A stretch of DNA of 64,000 bases from Nesterenkonia pannonica (GCF_019575955.1 NZ_CP080575.1:2542001-2606000), one strand, 5' to 3'; shown: positions 1-16,894, numbered from the stretch's first letter. Program-made: numbers and translations. Notes: generated from the sequence alone by a model not told the origin.

Positions 1-3201
<3,201 letters not shown>

Positions 3202-3265
3202 AGTCCGTATCTCTCTTTTCTGTCTGAAAGCTTCGTAAGACGTGCTGGCGATGCTGAAGGGGGCC

Positions 3266-6789
<3,524 letters not shown>

Positions 6790-7069
6790 GAGGATCCTTC
6801 CGAAGACCTTCGTAGCTTCCGAATGTCAGCGTCCAATGGTCTATAGGTCCGCGCCGCCGCTCCGGGCGGCGCCATCTAAGCTGCCCACCGCAATATGAAG
6901 GCATGACAAATGGAGACGACGCGAACTTTGAGAATACACCCGATTGGGCATGCGAGCAAGTGCGCGCAGAAAGAAGCCCGGCCAACATCACGAGCTGGGT
7001 CACACATTAGCAGTAGACCGCGCCAGCCCGCGATAGCGGCGCCCATCCGCGGCGTGTTTGCCGTCCGCA
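6790..7069. other. Intergenic region upstream of rpoB
   Basis: About 280 bases between the rpoB start and the stop of the LuxR-type regulator, both on the minus strand. I see no gene, tRNA or strong hairpin. It should hold the rpoB promoter and leader, but I could not pick convincing -35/-10 boxes. Confidence 0.4.
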
Positions 7070-7720
7070 TCAGACGATGCGGCGCTGCTCCGCCCACCGC
7101 GTCAGCTCATGCCGAGAGCTCAGCTGGAGCTTGCGGAGCACCGGAGACGTGCGTCTCAACGGTCTTGATGGAGATGAACAGCTCAGCGGCAAGCTCCCGG
7201 TAGGTGTACCCGCGTGCAATCAGGCGCATCACCTCAACCTCCCGCGCCGAAAGGCGGTCCAGCTCCTCGTCGCGGACCCCATGCGCCGCACCCCCGCCGT
7301 CCCGAACGCGTCGAGGACGAAGTAGGCCAGTCTCGGCGAGAACACGGCGTCGCCCAGCGCCACCTGCTCGAGGGCGTCGATCAGATCAGGCGTGCTGATG
7401 GTCTTGGTGACGTAGCCGCGTGCGCCCGCTCGGATGACGGAGACTACGTCGGAGGCATCATCGGAGACGCTGATGGCGAGGAAGCGCGTTTCACTGTGCA
7501 CAGGACGGCACAGGCGCACGACCTCCGCCCCGCCGCCTCCCGTGCCGCCCGGCAGGTGCACATCGAGGAGCACGACCTCCGGCCGATGGGCGGTGATCAG
7601 ACGCACAGCTGAGTCCACATCCGACGCCTCGCCCACGACGTCGACGGCGTCGCCCAGCTCCGCCCTCAGGCCGGAGCGAAAAATGCCGTGATCATCGACT
7701 ATCACTACTCTGCGAGTCAT
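7070..7720 (-). CDS. LuxR/NarL-family response regulator
   Basis: Two-component response regulator. The receiver begins VVIVDDHGIFR (acidic pair near residues 9-10) with the phospho-acceptor Asp in VVLLDVHLPGG near residue 55. The C-terminal HTH reads LSAREVEVMRLIARG, then IKTVETHVS, and the protein ends WAEQRRIV. The ATG at 7720 overlaps the TGA of the upstream sensor kinase, so the pair is translationally coupled. The frame breaks near 7285 and again near 7155 in G/C runs; the joined protein is about 216 residues, normal for the family. With its PspC-type kinase and the divergent PspC/LiaF-like gene it probably forms a LiaRS-like envelope-stress system (inference). Confidence 0.88.
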
Positions 7721-9067
7721 TCGGAAGAGCCTTTCTGCGCCTCATCGGAGGACCCATGCGGCGGCAGGTCGGCGCGCTGCGCCGCGACGGGCATGTACAG
7801 CTGAATCTCGGTTCCGCGTTCGCTCGAACGGACCGCCGCCCGCCCCCGGCTCGGCTCATGCGGCCGATGATGGAGCCGCGAATGCCCAGCCGATCAGACT
7901 TCGCCGGATCGTGGGCCAGGGCGTCGAGGTCGAAGCCCGTGCCGCGGTCGCGCACAAACACCGCATCGCTCTCGGGCGAGGACTCGATGTAGACGCTGGC
8001 CGGTCCGGCATGGGTGAGGGCGTTGAGGATCGCCTCCCGCGCCGCGGCAACGAGCGCCGCATGGTCGGTGCCGAGGACTCTCCGACGCTCACCACCTCGA
8101 CAGGAACGGCATGCGCCTCCTCGAGCTCGGCCGCCACAGCGAGGATCTGATCTCTGAGGGTTCCCGTCGCCCGCGCATTCTGACGATAGAGCCACGAGCG
8201 CAGCTGCCTCTCCTGGCCCCTGGCGAGGCCCTCGACCGCTGACGGGTCAGCCTTCTGCTTCTGGATCATCGCCAGCGTCTGCAGGACCGAATCATGAAGG
8301 TGGGCGGCGATATCGGCGCGCTCCGCCTCCGCCGCGGCTCTGGCGCGCTCCGCCTGAGAGGTTCGGTAGAGGCGGATGACCCACGGTGCGACCACCAGCC
8401 CCATGCCTGCCAGCAGCATCGCCGCCACGATGACCCCCACCAGCAGCTCCGCCGCCGGAACGAGTCCGGATGCGATGACGAGGACGGCGGCCAGGACCAG
8501 CACCGCTCCCCGCCCGCCTGCCAGAGAAGCCCCGCGCCCTGGTCGTCCGACGTCGAGTGAGCCCCGGTTCTGTCCAGCTGGTGCCACACGAGCAGCACGC
8601 CGAGAAGGAGCCCCGCAGGCGGGAGCACGATGCGCCAATCGAGTCCCAGGCCGAGCAGCTGCGCGGCCAGGAAGCCTGCTGTGACGAGCAGAACTCCTCC
8701 GGCGAGCACCTCCGGTGAGCCGGTCATCGATTCGAGCGCTCTGCGAACCCCGCGCCCGGACCTGGCATCCGCCGCGGCGCGGCCCGGTGCGGGCGCTTAC
8801 TCAGCAGCTGGACCTGACAGGCCGCGAGAAGTAAGCCGTGGGGGCAGGCTCATTCTCTGCGGGCACAAAGATCCACAGCCACAGGTAGAGGAGGATCCCA
8901 GCGCCGCCCAGGAGTGCAAGAAGGATGAAGCCGCAGCGCACGGTGAGCACTGAGACGCCCAAGTGCCGTGCTGTGCCCAGAGCCACGCCCGCGACCGGAG
9001 CCCCCAATGCCCGTCGCAGCGCAGGACGCGGCGCCGAGCGCTGGGGGTGGCTGAGCTGCGCTGTCAT
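7717..9067 (-). CDS. PspC-domain sensor histidine kinase
   Basis: Membrane sensor kinase with an N-terminal PspC domain (GVALGTARHLGVSV, then ILLYLWLWIFVPAENEP), membrane segments (LLVTAGFLAAQLLGLG, LVLAAVLVIASGLVP, LLVGVIVAAMLLAGMG), a HisKA_3 helix with the phospho-acceptor His in HLHDSVLQTLAMIQ, and an ATPase domain (N box REAILNALTHAG, G box DRGTGFDLD). ATG at 9067 is preferred because PspC proteins start shortly before this motif. Frame breaks occur near 8800 (a TAAGC string), 8520, 8080 and 7850. The piece at 8801-9067 could instead be a separate small PspC protein, with the kinase starting at 8727; I favour a fusion because that architecture is common in actinobacteria. Confidence 0.75.
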
Positions 9068-9204
9068 ACAGCCATCCTGCCACGCGTCAGGGCGCCTGCA
9101 CCCGGGCTTCCCCATAGAATCCGGGGCCGTGGAGGCGCAATCAGGGTGCGAATCAGGGTCGCACCTCATATCGGCGAGCAGTCCTCATTGTCGAAGATGG
9201 GTGC

Positions 9205-10566
9205 ATGAGCGACAAAGAACACCGCGATGCACGCCCGGTCGGAAGCGGAATCTTCGAATGGGTGCGGTCCACCGGCTGGCACAGGCCGCACAGCAGCTGG
9301 GTCGGCGGAGTTCTCGCTGCGGTCGGCGACCGGCTCGGATGGGACGCCGCACTGGTCCGCGGGCTCGGCGTCCTCGCCTTCATCGTCGCCACGGCGCCCA
9401 CTGCCCTGCTCTACGGGCTCGCATGGATCCTCCTCCCCGACAGGAAGGGGCAGATACATGCTGAGCGTGCACTGCGCGGAGACTTCACCAGCGGCGCTGC
9501 AGCAGGCGGGCTGCTGGCCGTCGTCGGACTGCTGAACCTCTTCACCCCCGCCGCAGCAGGCCCCTCCAGTTCCTGCTGAACGTCGCGGTGCTGGGTGCGG
9601 TCGCCTGGATCGCACTGGCAGCCGTTCGACGCATCTCACACCGGCAGGGTCCGGAGGCGGATCATCCAGACCGAGGCGGGTCCGCAGGGCCGCGCGAAGC
9701 TCAGGCCTCCTCCCGTGCCCGCTGGGCACCCCAGAGCGACAGTAGGCGTGGTACCCCAAGGACGGGCCTGAGCCGACTCCCGCCGCTGGGCAGGCACACC
9801 GTGCGGACCAGACCTCGGCGAAAGCTGGGCCGCAGTCGCAGACGGTGCCCCTGACGCGCCCCTCCTATGGCGAGCCCCGCTCGGCCTCCGGGTCAGGCAT
9901 CCCATATGAGGAGAAGCGGCGCCGTCGTCTCGTCACATTCGGCCTGCTTCTGCTGACGGCACCAGCTGTGGGTGCGGCCATGCTGTTCGCCTCCGTGATC
10001 GGGCTCTCCGCCGCGGCCGCGGCGCTGACTGTGCTCGCCGCCTTCGTCTCCCTCACGGCACTGCTGCACATCGGCGCCGGGCTCAGGGGCCGACGCGGAC
10101 CGACAGCTCTCCTCACTGTCCTCACGGGCGCCATGCTGGTACTGGCCCTGATGCAGTCTGCGGGCAGTGCGACGCATGTGTTCGGCAGCTATGCGACGTC
10201 CTCGGAGGAGGTCAACACAGCCTTCGCGAACACCACAGTCGACCTCACAGACCCCAGTCCTTCGCCGGAACCGATCAGGGCTACGCCCATGAGGTGGAGA
10301 TCAACGGCAGGTTCGGCAACGTCGACGTCGTCGTGCCCGACGACGCTCGGGTCACCGTCACGGCCGCCCACGCCTTCTCCAACTTGGACTTCCGCACCCA
10401 GACGCTCACCCAGTCACAAGCCGGGATCGGCAGCGACGAGCAGCGCTTCGGCCCCGCCGATGAAGGTGATGACGCTGAGGCCGCTGGGGAGATCGACGTT
10501 CACATCAATCAAGCATTCGGAAACGTGACCATCTTTGACGCCACGACCTTCGCCGAGGAGAACTGA
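9205..10566 (+). CDS. PspC-domain protein with LiaF-like C-terminus
   Basis: Predicted membrane protein of about 450 residues, divergent from the PspC kinase. The N-terminus is a PspC domain (GGVLAAVGDRLGWDAALVRGL, LLYGLAWILLPDRKG), followed by a Gly/Ala-rich membrane segment, a charged linker, more membrane segments (LLLLTAPAVGAAMLFASVIGL, ALLTVLTGAMLVLALM) and a soluble C-terminus with NGRFGNVDVVVPDDARVTV and HINQAFGNVTIFDATTF, typical of the LiaF/DUF2154 beta domain. Breaks lie near 9565, within 9690-9845 and near 10265. The linker contains GTAGGC at about 9709, again fitting corrupted GCCGGC. In Lia-type systems such a protein restrains the kinase; that role here is inferred from context. 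Confidence 0.72.
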
Positions 10567-10568
10567 GC

Positions 10569-10975
10569 ATGGGCAGAGACGCCGATCGGACCCGACCCGC
10601 CGCTCCCAAGGAGCAGGCCCACCCTGCCGCGGACGATGTGGATGCGATTCTGGCTGAGTCGCTTCGCGCGCAGCCGGGCGATGACTTCACATGGAAGGAG
10701 CCGGAGCGCAGGCCGCGCTGGTGGCAGCGGCAGGACGTTGAGCAGCCTCAGAGCCGGTCCGAGACGACTGCGCTCGCCCAAGCTCCCACGAGGGCATCCG
10801 ACTGGGCTCGGTCATCCTGGGCACAGCCTGCCTGATGCTGGCGCTGTGGGTCATGGCGAGCACCGCGTTCGGGCTCTCCATCGACCCGCTCGTGGTGGGG
10901 CTGGTGGTGTGCACAGTCGCTGGCCTGGTGCTGGTCGCAGCGGGCCTCAGGCCCAAGCCGGGTGCCAGGCTATAA
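10569..10975 (+). CDS. Small membrane protein
   Basis: Starts MGRDADRTRPA two bases after the stop of the LiaF-like gene and is probably co-transcribed with it. The first 75 residues are polar; after a frame break near 10795 the protein continues as two membrane segments (VILGTACLMLALWVMAS, VVGLVVCTVAGLVLVAAG) and ends RPKPGARL. About 135 residues. I do not recognise a named family. Position suggests a part in the same envelope-stress module. Confidence 0.65.
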
Positions 10976-10987
10976 GCCGTCGAGATG

Positions 10988-11024
10988 CAGAAAAGCCCCG
11001 GAGGGGACCTCCGGGGCTTTTCTG
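10988..11024. terminator. Bidirectional terminator hairpin
   Basis: A perfect 17-bp inverted repeat with a three-base loop, flanked by A and T runs, so it can end transcription both ways. It lies between the convergent small membrane protein (+) and rplL (-). Confidence 0.9.
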
Positions 11025-11055
11025 CGATTCAGCTGCCGCTTCTCAGCGGCAGGAA

Positions 11056-11443
11056 TCACTTGAGAGTGACAGTGGCGCCTGCGCCCTCAAGAGTCTCCTT
11101 GGCCTTCTCGGCGGCGTCCTTGTCGACGCCCTCCAGGACTGCCTTGGGCGCGCCGTCGACGAGCTCCTTGGCCTCCTTCAGACCGAGGGAGGTGAGACCG
11201 CGCACCTCCTTGATGACGCCGATCTTCTTGTCGCCGGCGCTCTCGAGCACGACGTCGAACTCGGTCTGCTCCTCTTCGGCCTCGCCAGCGTCGCCGCATG
11301 GCGGCAGGCGCGGCAGCGGCTGCGGCAGGTGCGGCAGCAGTGACGTCGAAGGTCTCTTCGAACAGCTTCACGAACTCGGAGAGCTCGATCAGGGACATTT
11401 CCTTGAACTGCTCCAGCAGCTCTTCATTGCTCATCTTAGCCAT
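11056..11443 (-). CDS. rplL: 50S ribosomal protein L7/L12
   Basis: Stalk protein of the large ribosomal subunit. The N-terminal dimerisation part ([26 protein letters not shown]) is followed by an Ala-rich hinge and the C-terminal domain ([29 protein letters not shown]). The Ala hinge contains a frame break near 11290. The start at 11443 gives MAKMSNEE; the second Met (11434) is also possible. It is the last gene before the hairpin at 10988-11024. Confidence 0.95.
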
Positions 11444-11510
11444 TTCAGCGGCTCCTTAACTTCTGTTGCTGATTGCGGATCTTGACGTGCAGTGGGCGCT
11501 CTGACAAGCG

Positions 11511-12032
11511 TCAGGCAGCCTCTTCTTCCTTCACGCGCAGCGCCTCGACCGTGCGAACGGTCTTGGACAGCGGTGCCTGGAATACGGCGGCAGCCTTGGA
11601 CTGGGCACCGATGAGGGCGCCAGCCAGCTTGCCGAGCAGAACCTCACGGGATTCAAGATCCGCGAGCTTCTTGATCTCGCTCTCGTCGAGGACGGCGCCA
11701 TCCATGTAGCCGCCCTTGAGGATGAGCTGAGGGTTCTCCTTGGCAAAGTCACGCAGTGCCTTAGCCACGTCGACAGCGTCGCCGTGCACAAAGGCGATCG
11801 CGGATGGGCCCTGCATCTTGCCCTCAAAGGCTTCGATGCCGAGCTCCTTGGCCGCAATCTCGGTCAGCGTGTTCTTCACCACGGCGTAGTTCGCGTTGGC
11901 CCGCACGGAGTTGCGCAGCTTCTGAAGCTTCTCCACGCTGAGCCCGCGGTACTCCGTCAGGACGGCCGCGTCTGAGCTGCTGAGCAGGTTCTTCAGCTCC
12001 TCAACCGCGGCGGCCTTCTCAGGATTCGCCAT
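11511..12032 (-). CDS. rplJ: 50S ribosomal protein L10
   Basis: Stalk base protein that binds 23S rRNA and L7/L12 dimers. Begins MANPEKAAAVEELKNLL; the GLSVEKLQKLRNSVRAN segment is typical. The frame is intact at about 174 residues. Further in-frame sequence upstream of 12032 falls inside the L10 leader and is not coding. Expected to be autoregulated through the leader at 12110-12325. Confidence 0.96.
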   Translation of the reverse strand: MANPEKAAAVEELKNLLSSSDAAVLTEYRGLSVEKLQKLRNSVRANANYAVVKNTLTEIAAKELGIEAFEGKMQGPSAIAFVHGDAVDVAKALRDFAKENPQLILKGGYMDGAVLDESEIKKLADLESREVLLGKLAGALIGAQSKAAAVFQAPLSKTVRTVEALRVKEEEAA

Positions 12033-12093
12033 GGCACTCCTTCCAATTGCAGGGCCGGTCAGACAGTCCCAGGCGAATGGGGCATTAAAAAGC

Positions 12094-12122
12094 CCCGCTG
12101 CACAGGTGCACGGGGCTTCCAA
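12094..12122 (-). terminator. Hairpin in the rplJL leader
   Basis: An inverted repeat (AAGCCCCG ... CGGGGCTT with an inner TGCAC/GTGCA stem) followed on the minus strand by a short T run, about 65 bases before the rplJ start. It looks like an attenuator-type terminator within the leader. Confidence 0.6.
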
Positions 12123-12325
12123 AGAGGTTCAGGGGCATACGCCCGCTGTCCATCTGGTTCGGCTCAAGTGTCCTGCGCAGGTCGCCCGTATGGGTCTTTA
12201 CAGTTCTGCTGCACTCCGAGAAGTGATTCCCGGTGACCGAAGCTCCAGAGCCAACTGGTGCTTCACAGCATGAACGACCGGCGGTCTTTGGTCAGTGGTC
12301 AACTATACGGCACAGGTTCCGCATA
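12110..12325 (-). promoter_or_regulatory. Ribosomal protein L10 leader (rplJL)
   Basis: The 355 bases between rplA and rplJ hold no gene. On the minus strand the region carries CCTGCGCAGG and the paired segments GACCGCCGGTC and GAGCCGAACC, which resemble the L10 leader RNA that binds the L10-(L7/L12) complex for feedback control. Boundaries are approximate and rest on motif memory and synteny; a covariance search would settle it. Confidence 0.6.
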
Positions 12326-12331
12326 GTCCAA
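12302..12331 (-). promoter_or_regulatory. Candidate rplJL promoter
   Basis: On the minus strand, TTGGAC (12331-12326) and TATAGT (12307-12302) are separated by 18 bases, close to sigma-70 consensus, just upstream of the L10 leader. Confidence 0.5.
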
Positions 12332-12339
12332 GCGCATAG

Positions 12340-12371
12340 GAGGCCCGCACCCTCAATGGGATGCGGGCCTC
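12340..12371 (-). terminator. Hairpin after rplA
   Basis: GAGGCCCGCA and TGCGGGCCTC form a 10-bp stem with a 12-base loop, 17 bases past the rplA stop. No strong T run follows, so termination may be partial. Confidence 0.55.
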
Positions 12372-12387
12372 TCCTATGGCATGCGGA

Positions 12388-13090
12388 TCAGGAGTCGGCG
12401 ATCACCTTGGTGACGTTCGGGTCCACCGGAATGCCGGGGCCGAATGTCGTCGCCAGTGTGGCGCGCTGGATGTAGCGCCCTTGGAGGCCGACGGCTTGAG
12501 ACGAAGAATCTCCTCAAGAGCGGCCGCGTAGTTCTCAGCGAGAGCCTTTGCGTCGAAGCTCGTCTTGCCGATGATGAAGTGGAGGTTGGAGTGCTTGTCG
12601 ACGCGGAAGTCGATCTTGCCTCCCTTGATCTCGCTGACGGCCTTGGCCACATCAGGGGTGACGGTGCCCGTCTTCGGGTTGGGCATCAGGTTGCGGGGCC
12701 CAGGATCTTGCCGAGACGCCCCACCTTGCCCATCATGTCCGGCGAGGCCACGGCCGCGTCGAAGTCCGTCCAGCCGTCTGCCACCTTGGCGATGAGCTCA
12801 TCGCCGCCGACGTGGTCAGCACCGGCCTCCTCTGCCTTGGCGACGTTGTCGCCCTGGGTGAACGACCACTCGTGCCGTCTTGCCCGTGCCGTGAGGCAGG
12901 TTCACCGTGCCGCGGACCATCTGGTCCGCCTTGCGGGGTCCACCGAGAGCCGCATAGCGACCTCCACGGTGGCGTCCGTCTTGGACGGGTTGGTGTCCTT
13001 GGCCAGGGCGACAGCCTGAGTCGGCGAGTACAGAGCGTCCTCGTCGATCTTGGCGGCCGCGGCCCGGAATGCTTTGCTGCGCTGTGCCAT
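12388..13090 (-). CDS. rplA: 50S ribosomal protein L1
   Basis: L1 stalk protein of the large subunit. Starts [18 protein letters not shown] at 13090 and contains [31 protein letters not shown] and [18 protein letters not shown]; ends KVIADS. Frame breaks near 12915, 12865, 12700 and 12480 are all in short G/C runs. The joined length (about 234 residues) matches the family. Confidence 0.94.
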
Positions 13091-13193
13091 CTGCGTTCTC
13101 TCCTTAGCAGTTGTGGTACGCGGGCCGCGCTCGGCCCTTCCCACGCCGCCCGGCAGTCCTGCCGGGCCGGTTCTTCGATTCTGAAGCCGACAG

Positions 13194-13622
13194 TCAGCTG
13201 TCGACGGTGATGCCCATGGATCGGGCGGTGCCTGCAACGATCTTGGAGGCAGCCTCCATGTCGTTGGCGTTGAGGTCCTCCATCTTCGTCTGTGCGATCT
13301 CCGCAACCTGGGCCTGCGTGAGCTTGCCGACCTTCTCGGTGTGCGGAACGCCGGAGCCCTTCTTCACGCCTGCGGCCTTCTTGATGAGCTCTGCAGCGGG
13401 CGGAGTCTTGGTGATGAAGGTGAAGGAGCGGTCCTCGTAGACCGTAATCTCCACAGGGATCACATTGCCGCGCTGGGTCTCAGTCGCCGCGTTGTACGCC
13501 TTGCAGAACTCCATGATGTTCACGCCGTGCTGACCGAGCAGGACCGATGGGGGCGCCGGGTTGGCGGCGCCCGCTTCGATCTGCAGCTTGATCAGACCGG
13601 CGACCTTTTTCTTGGGAGCCAT
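13194..13622 (-). CDS. rplK: 50S ribosomal protein L11
   Basis: GTPase-centre protein of the large subunit. Intact 142-residue frame beginning [20 protein letters not shown], with [20 protein letters not shown] and [19 protein letters not shown]. Lies between nusG and rplA in the usual order. Confidence 0.97.
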   Translation of the reverse strand: MAPKKKVAGLIKLQIEAGAANPAPPSVLLGQHGVNIMEFCKAYNAATETQRGNVIPVEITVYEDRSFTFITKTPPAAELIKKAAGVKKGSGVPHTEKVGKLTQAQVAEIAQTKMEDLNANDMEAASKIVAGTARSMGITVDS

Positions 13623-13750
13623 AATCTGTCCTTACTGTTCGTGCGTCCTGCTTGCTCAGGAGCGAGGCAGCAGGGGTGAGCGGACCTGGCCGGGCCGCCC
13701 GTACCGTCGCCGGGCTTCCAAAGCTTGAAGCGCGACGACGAATTCTGGGG

Positions 13751-14493
13751 TCAGTAGATCTTCTCGACCTGGTTGAAGTTCAGCGTGACCGGAGTCTCCC
13801 GCTCGAAGATGGAGACGAGGACCACCAGCTGGCGCGAATCGGCATGAATCTCGTTGATCGTTGCAGGCAGGGTCGCGAACGGCCCGTCCGTGACCGTGAC
13901 AGACTCGCCGACCTCGAAGTCCACCTTGACGTCACTGGAGGACGCCTGAGCAGAGCCGCCCTGGCCTTCTCCGGCCTCGCCCTTCTTCTGCTCGCCGGGC
14001 TTGCCGAGGCGGTGGTCCTGAGCATCTGGAACACCTCGTCCGTGGACAGCGGCTGCGGGTCGTGCGCGTTGCCCACGAATCCGGTGACGCCCGGCGTGTG
14101 ACGGACGACGCCCCATGACTCATCGGTAAGGTCCATGCGGACCACGACGTAGCCGGGAATGCGCACGCGGTTGACGATCTTGCGCTGGGTGTTCTTGATC
14201 TCGACGACCTCTTCCATGGGGACATCGATCTCGAAGATGTGCTCCTCCATGTCCTGGGTCTGGATGCGAGTCTCCAGGTTGGACTTCACGCGCTTCTCGT
14301 AGTAAGCGTAGGTGTGCACCACGTACCAGTCGCCGAGGCCTCGGCGGAGCTCGGCCCGGAGCTCTTCGGCCCGCTCCTCGTAGGTCTTCTCCTCCTCAGC
14401 AGGGGCGACCTCCTCCTGGGCAGCGTCGGGCTGCTCCTGGTCGGCCGGGACGGCTTCTGCCGTCTCTTCCTGCTCAAGCTCCTGGTCAGACAC
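13751..14493 (-). CDS. nusG: Transcription termination/antitermination protein NusG
   Basis: RNA polymerase-associated elongation factor. A Glu-rich N-terminal extension of about 50 residues, common in actinobacteria, precedes the NGN domain ([37 protein letters not shown]) and the C-terminal KOW domain ([18 protein letters not shown], ending NFNQVEKIY). The start is GTG at 14493. One frame break near 14020 interrupts the linker. Confidence 0.95.
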
Positions 14494-14530
14494 GATTCTC
14501 CTTGGTATGTGTACGTACTGCGGCGTCGCC

Positions 14531-14776
14531 TCAGCCGCCGAAGATGAAGTCCGCTCCGCGGCTGAAGATCCAATCCAGCCCGGTGACGATCCCGATGACG
14601 ATCAGCACGAAGACCAGCACCACCAGGGTGTAGTTCAGCAGCTCCGAGCGGGTCGGAACAATGACTTTGCGAAGCTCATCGATGACCTGCTTGAGGAACC
14701 GCCATACTTTGACGAAGGGGTTCTTGGAGCCGTCGCCGGAGGCACCGTCGACTTCTGTCACCGGGGTGTGGGACAC
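14531..14776 (-). CDS. secE: Preprotein translocase subunit SecE
   Basis: Essential small subunit of the SecYEG channel. 81 residues with the amphipathic stretch [20 protein letters not shown] followed by one membrane helix ([19 protein letters not shown]). GTG start at 14776. Upstream of nusG in the conserved secE-nusG order. Confidence 0.95.
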   Translation of the reverse strand: MSHTPVTEVDGASGDGSKNPFVKVWRFLKQVIDELRKVIVPTRSELLNYTLVVLVFVLIVIGIVTGLDWIFSRGADFIFGG

Positions 14777-14892
14777 GCAGGCTCCATCTTCTGTGCGTTG
14801 CCGTGGTCAGTTCATCAAGCGGATCACTGGGTGACCACTCTTCAGGCTGAGGCCCGCTGCCCGGGAGGGCGGCGGACTCGCCAGCACTGTGC

Positions 14893-14964
14893 AGGGCAGA
14901 CAGGACTCGAACCTGCAACCTACGGTTTTGGAGACCGTTGCGCTACCAATTGCGCCACTGCCCT
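14893..14964 (-). tRNA. tRNA-Trp (CCA)
   Basis: Minus-strand cloverleaf with acceptor AGGGCAG/CTGCCCT, anticodon loop CTCCAAA and T-loop GGTTCGAGTCC. Lies just upstream of secE, the usual actinobacterial position. Confidence 0.95.
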
Positions 14965-15091
14965 TCAAGAGCCTCATCCGACTCCTGCTCCGCCGGGTGG
15001 AAGGCGCACTGAACAGGGGCATCTGAGACACCGGGGATCCAGTCTACGCACCAGAGAGGGCTGAGGCCAACTGGTAAGCGAGGATGCCTGC

Positions 15092-15595
15092 TCAGGCTGC
15101 CAGCGCGGAGCTGGTCCGCAGGGGCACAGAGAGCAGCGAGAGCTCGCGTCCGTCGACAGTGCGCCGGTGGGGATTGCGCTGGTCCGAGGATGAGCGGTCG
15201 ACGAGGCGGCCCAACGGACAGTCGGCCTGGTCACGCCATGGCACGCACGCTCCGGAGCAGTCGTAGAAGCTGTAGCCCAGCTCCGTGCCGCGCGGCATGC
15301 GCCAGGCGATGGCGAAGAGCCCGTCGCCGAGGAACTCCATCTCAGAGCGCTGCGCATCCTCGACCTCCGTCAGGCCGTCCAGGATGAGCAGCACGGTGTG
15401 AGCCGCGGGAGCGTGGCGCAGGAACGTGACCGTGACGCAGCCGTCATCCCCGTCATCGTCCTGGACGAGGGGCCACTGTTCGGTTCGCCACCGCGACGGC
15501 AGGGCGGGGACCGCCGTGCGCCGCACCTCAGGAAGGCCCCTGAGATCGGAGCGGTGAGCCCCAAATACGCCACTGTCATGTTCACTATTGTGCAT
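15092..15595 (-). CDS. Enterochelin-esterase N-terminal-like domain protein
   Basis: About 167 residues. The core VTVTFLRHAPAAHTVLLILD, GLFAIAWRMPRGTELGYSFYD and CPLGRLVDRSSSDQRNPHRR resembles the N-terminal domain of Fes-type enterochelin esterases. The C-terminal alpha/beta-hydrolase domain with its catalytic Ser is absent; the frame stops 128 bases before tRNA-Trp. A TAAGC string lies just past the stop (about 15073), but no hydrolase sequence could fit in the space. Either a stand-alone domain protein or a truncated gene. The start is uncertain. Confidence 0.5.
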   Translation of the reverse strand: MHNSEHDSGVFGAHRSDLRGLPEVRRTAVPALPSRWRTEQWPLVQDDDGDDGCVTVTFLRHAPAAHTVLLILDGLTEVEDAQRSEMEFLGDGLFAIAWRMPRGTELGYSFYDCSGACVPWRDQADCPLGRLVDRSSSDQRNPHRRTVDGRELSLLSVPLRTSSALAA

Positions 15596-15686
15596 GCTAT
15601 TGGGTCAGGAAGCCAATCCGACATACGGTCGGCATCAACACGTGGAAGCCCATGACGACTGGGACAGTGCGGGTTAGGCTGTTGCT

Positions 15687-16890
15687 ATGCCTGCTCCAGC
15701 CTCACGACTGTCGGACCGCATCAGCTCGATCACCCCCTCCGCCACTATGGCGGTCGACGCGAAGGCCAAGGCCATGAAGGCCGCGGGAGAGGACGTCATC
15801 GGCTACGGTGCCGGAGAGCCCGACTTCCCGACCCCCGACTACATCGTGGACGCCGCAGTCGCCGCGGCCAAGGACCCGAGATTCCACCGCTACACCCCTG
15901 CCGCAGGCCTGCCAGACCTGCGGCAGGCTGTGGCCGAGAAGACGACCCGCGATTCGTCGTACGAGGCGGAATCGTCCCAGGTCCTCATCACCAACGGCGG
16001 CAAGCAGGCCGTCTATGCGGCACTCGCCTCACTGGTGAACCCGGGCGACGAGGTTCTGCTCCCCGCGCCCTTCTGGACGACATACCCGGAGGCGATCCAG
16101 CTCGTAAGCGGCCGTGCCGTGGACGTCTTCGCCGGACCGGACCAAGGCTTCAAGGTCACTGTCGACCAGCTCGAGTCCGCTCTGACCCCGCGGACCAAGG
16201 CCCTGATCTTCGTCTCCCCCTCGAACCCCACGGGCGCCGTGTACTCGCCCGAGGAGACGCTTGAGATCGGACGGTGGGCCGCCGAGAAGGGCCTGTGGGT
16301 CATCACCGACGAGATCTACGAGCACCTGACCTACGACGACGTCCCGTTCACGTCGATCGCCTCACTGCCCGAGCTTGCCGATCAGACCGTCATCGTCAAC
16401 GGAGTGGCCAAGACCTACGCCATGACCGGCTGGCGCGTGGGTTGGATGGTGGGCCCCAGGACATCATCAAGGGCGCGACGAACCTTCAGTCCCACTCCAC
16501 CTCGAACGTCGCCAACGTCTCACAGGCGGCCGCGCTGGCCGCCGTCACCGGGCCCATGGACGCCGTCGAGGAGATGCGCACCGCCTTCGACCGCCGCCGC
16601 CGGACGATGGTGGAGGCGCTCAGCGCCATCCCCGGCTTCGAGTGCCCCACACCCAAGGGAGCGTTCTACGCCTATGTCGACGTGCGCGGCGCCCTCGGCC
16701 GAAGCTTCGGCGGATCAGTGCCGCAGACATCCGCCGAACTGGCCGAGCTCATCCTGGAGCGGGCGAAAGTGGCTGTGGTGCCCGGTGAAGCCTTCGGGCC
16801 CGGCGGCTACTTCCGCCTCTCCTACGCTCTCGGCGACGAAGACCTGAAGAACGGCATCGACCGCATCCACCGCTTCATCGAGGGGCCTGA
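15687..16890 (+). CDS. Pyridoxal-phosphate aminotransferase (aspartate type)
   Basis: Class I aminotransferase, most like aspartate aminotransferases of the AspC/AAT-Ib group. Starts [20 protein letters not shown]. The substrate loop [15 protein letters not shown], the [10 protein letters not shown] motif and the PLP-binding Lys in [16 protein letters not shown] are present. A frame break near 16460 follows GWMVGP. No stop exists in frame at the end (RFIEGP); one missing G in the GGGG run would give TGA at 16888, four bases before pfkA. GTAAGC at 16104 changes LAGGRA to LVSGRA, a further GCCGGC site. Confidence 0.88.
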
Positions 16891-16894
16891 CCAT

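Noticed and set aside
8801-9067. Separate small PspC gene upstream of the kinase
   Set aside because: The apparent stop lies beside a TAAGC string and PspC-kinase fusions are common in actinobacteria; kept only as an alternative.
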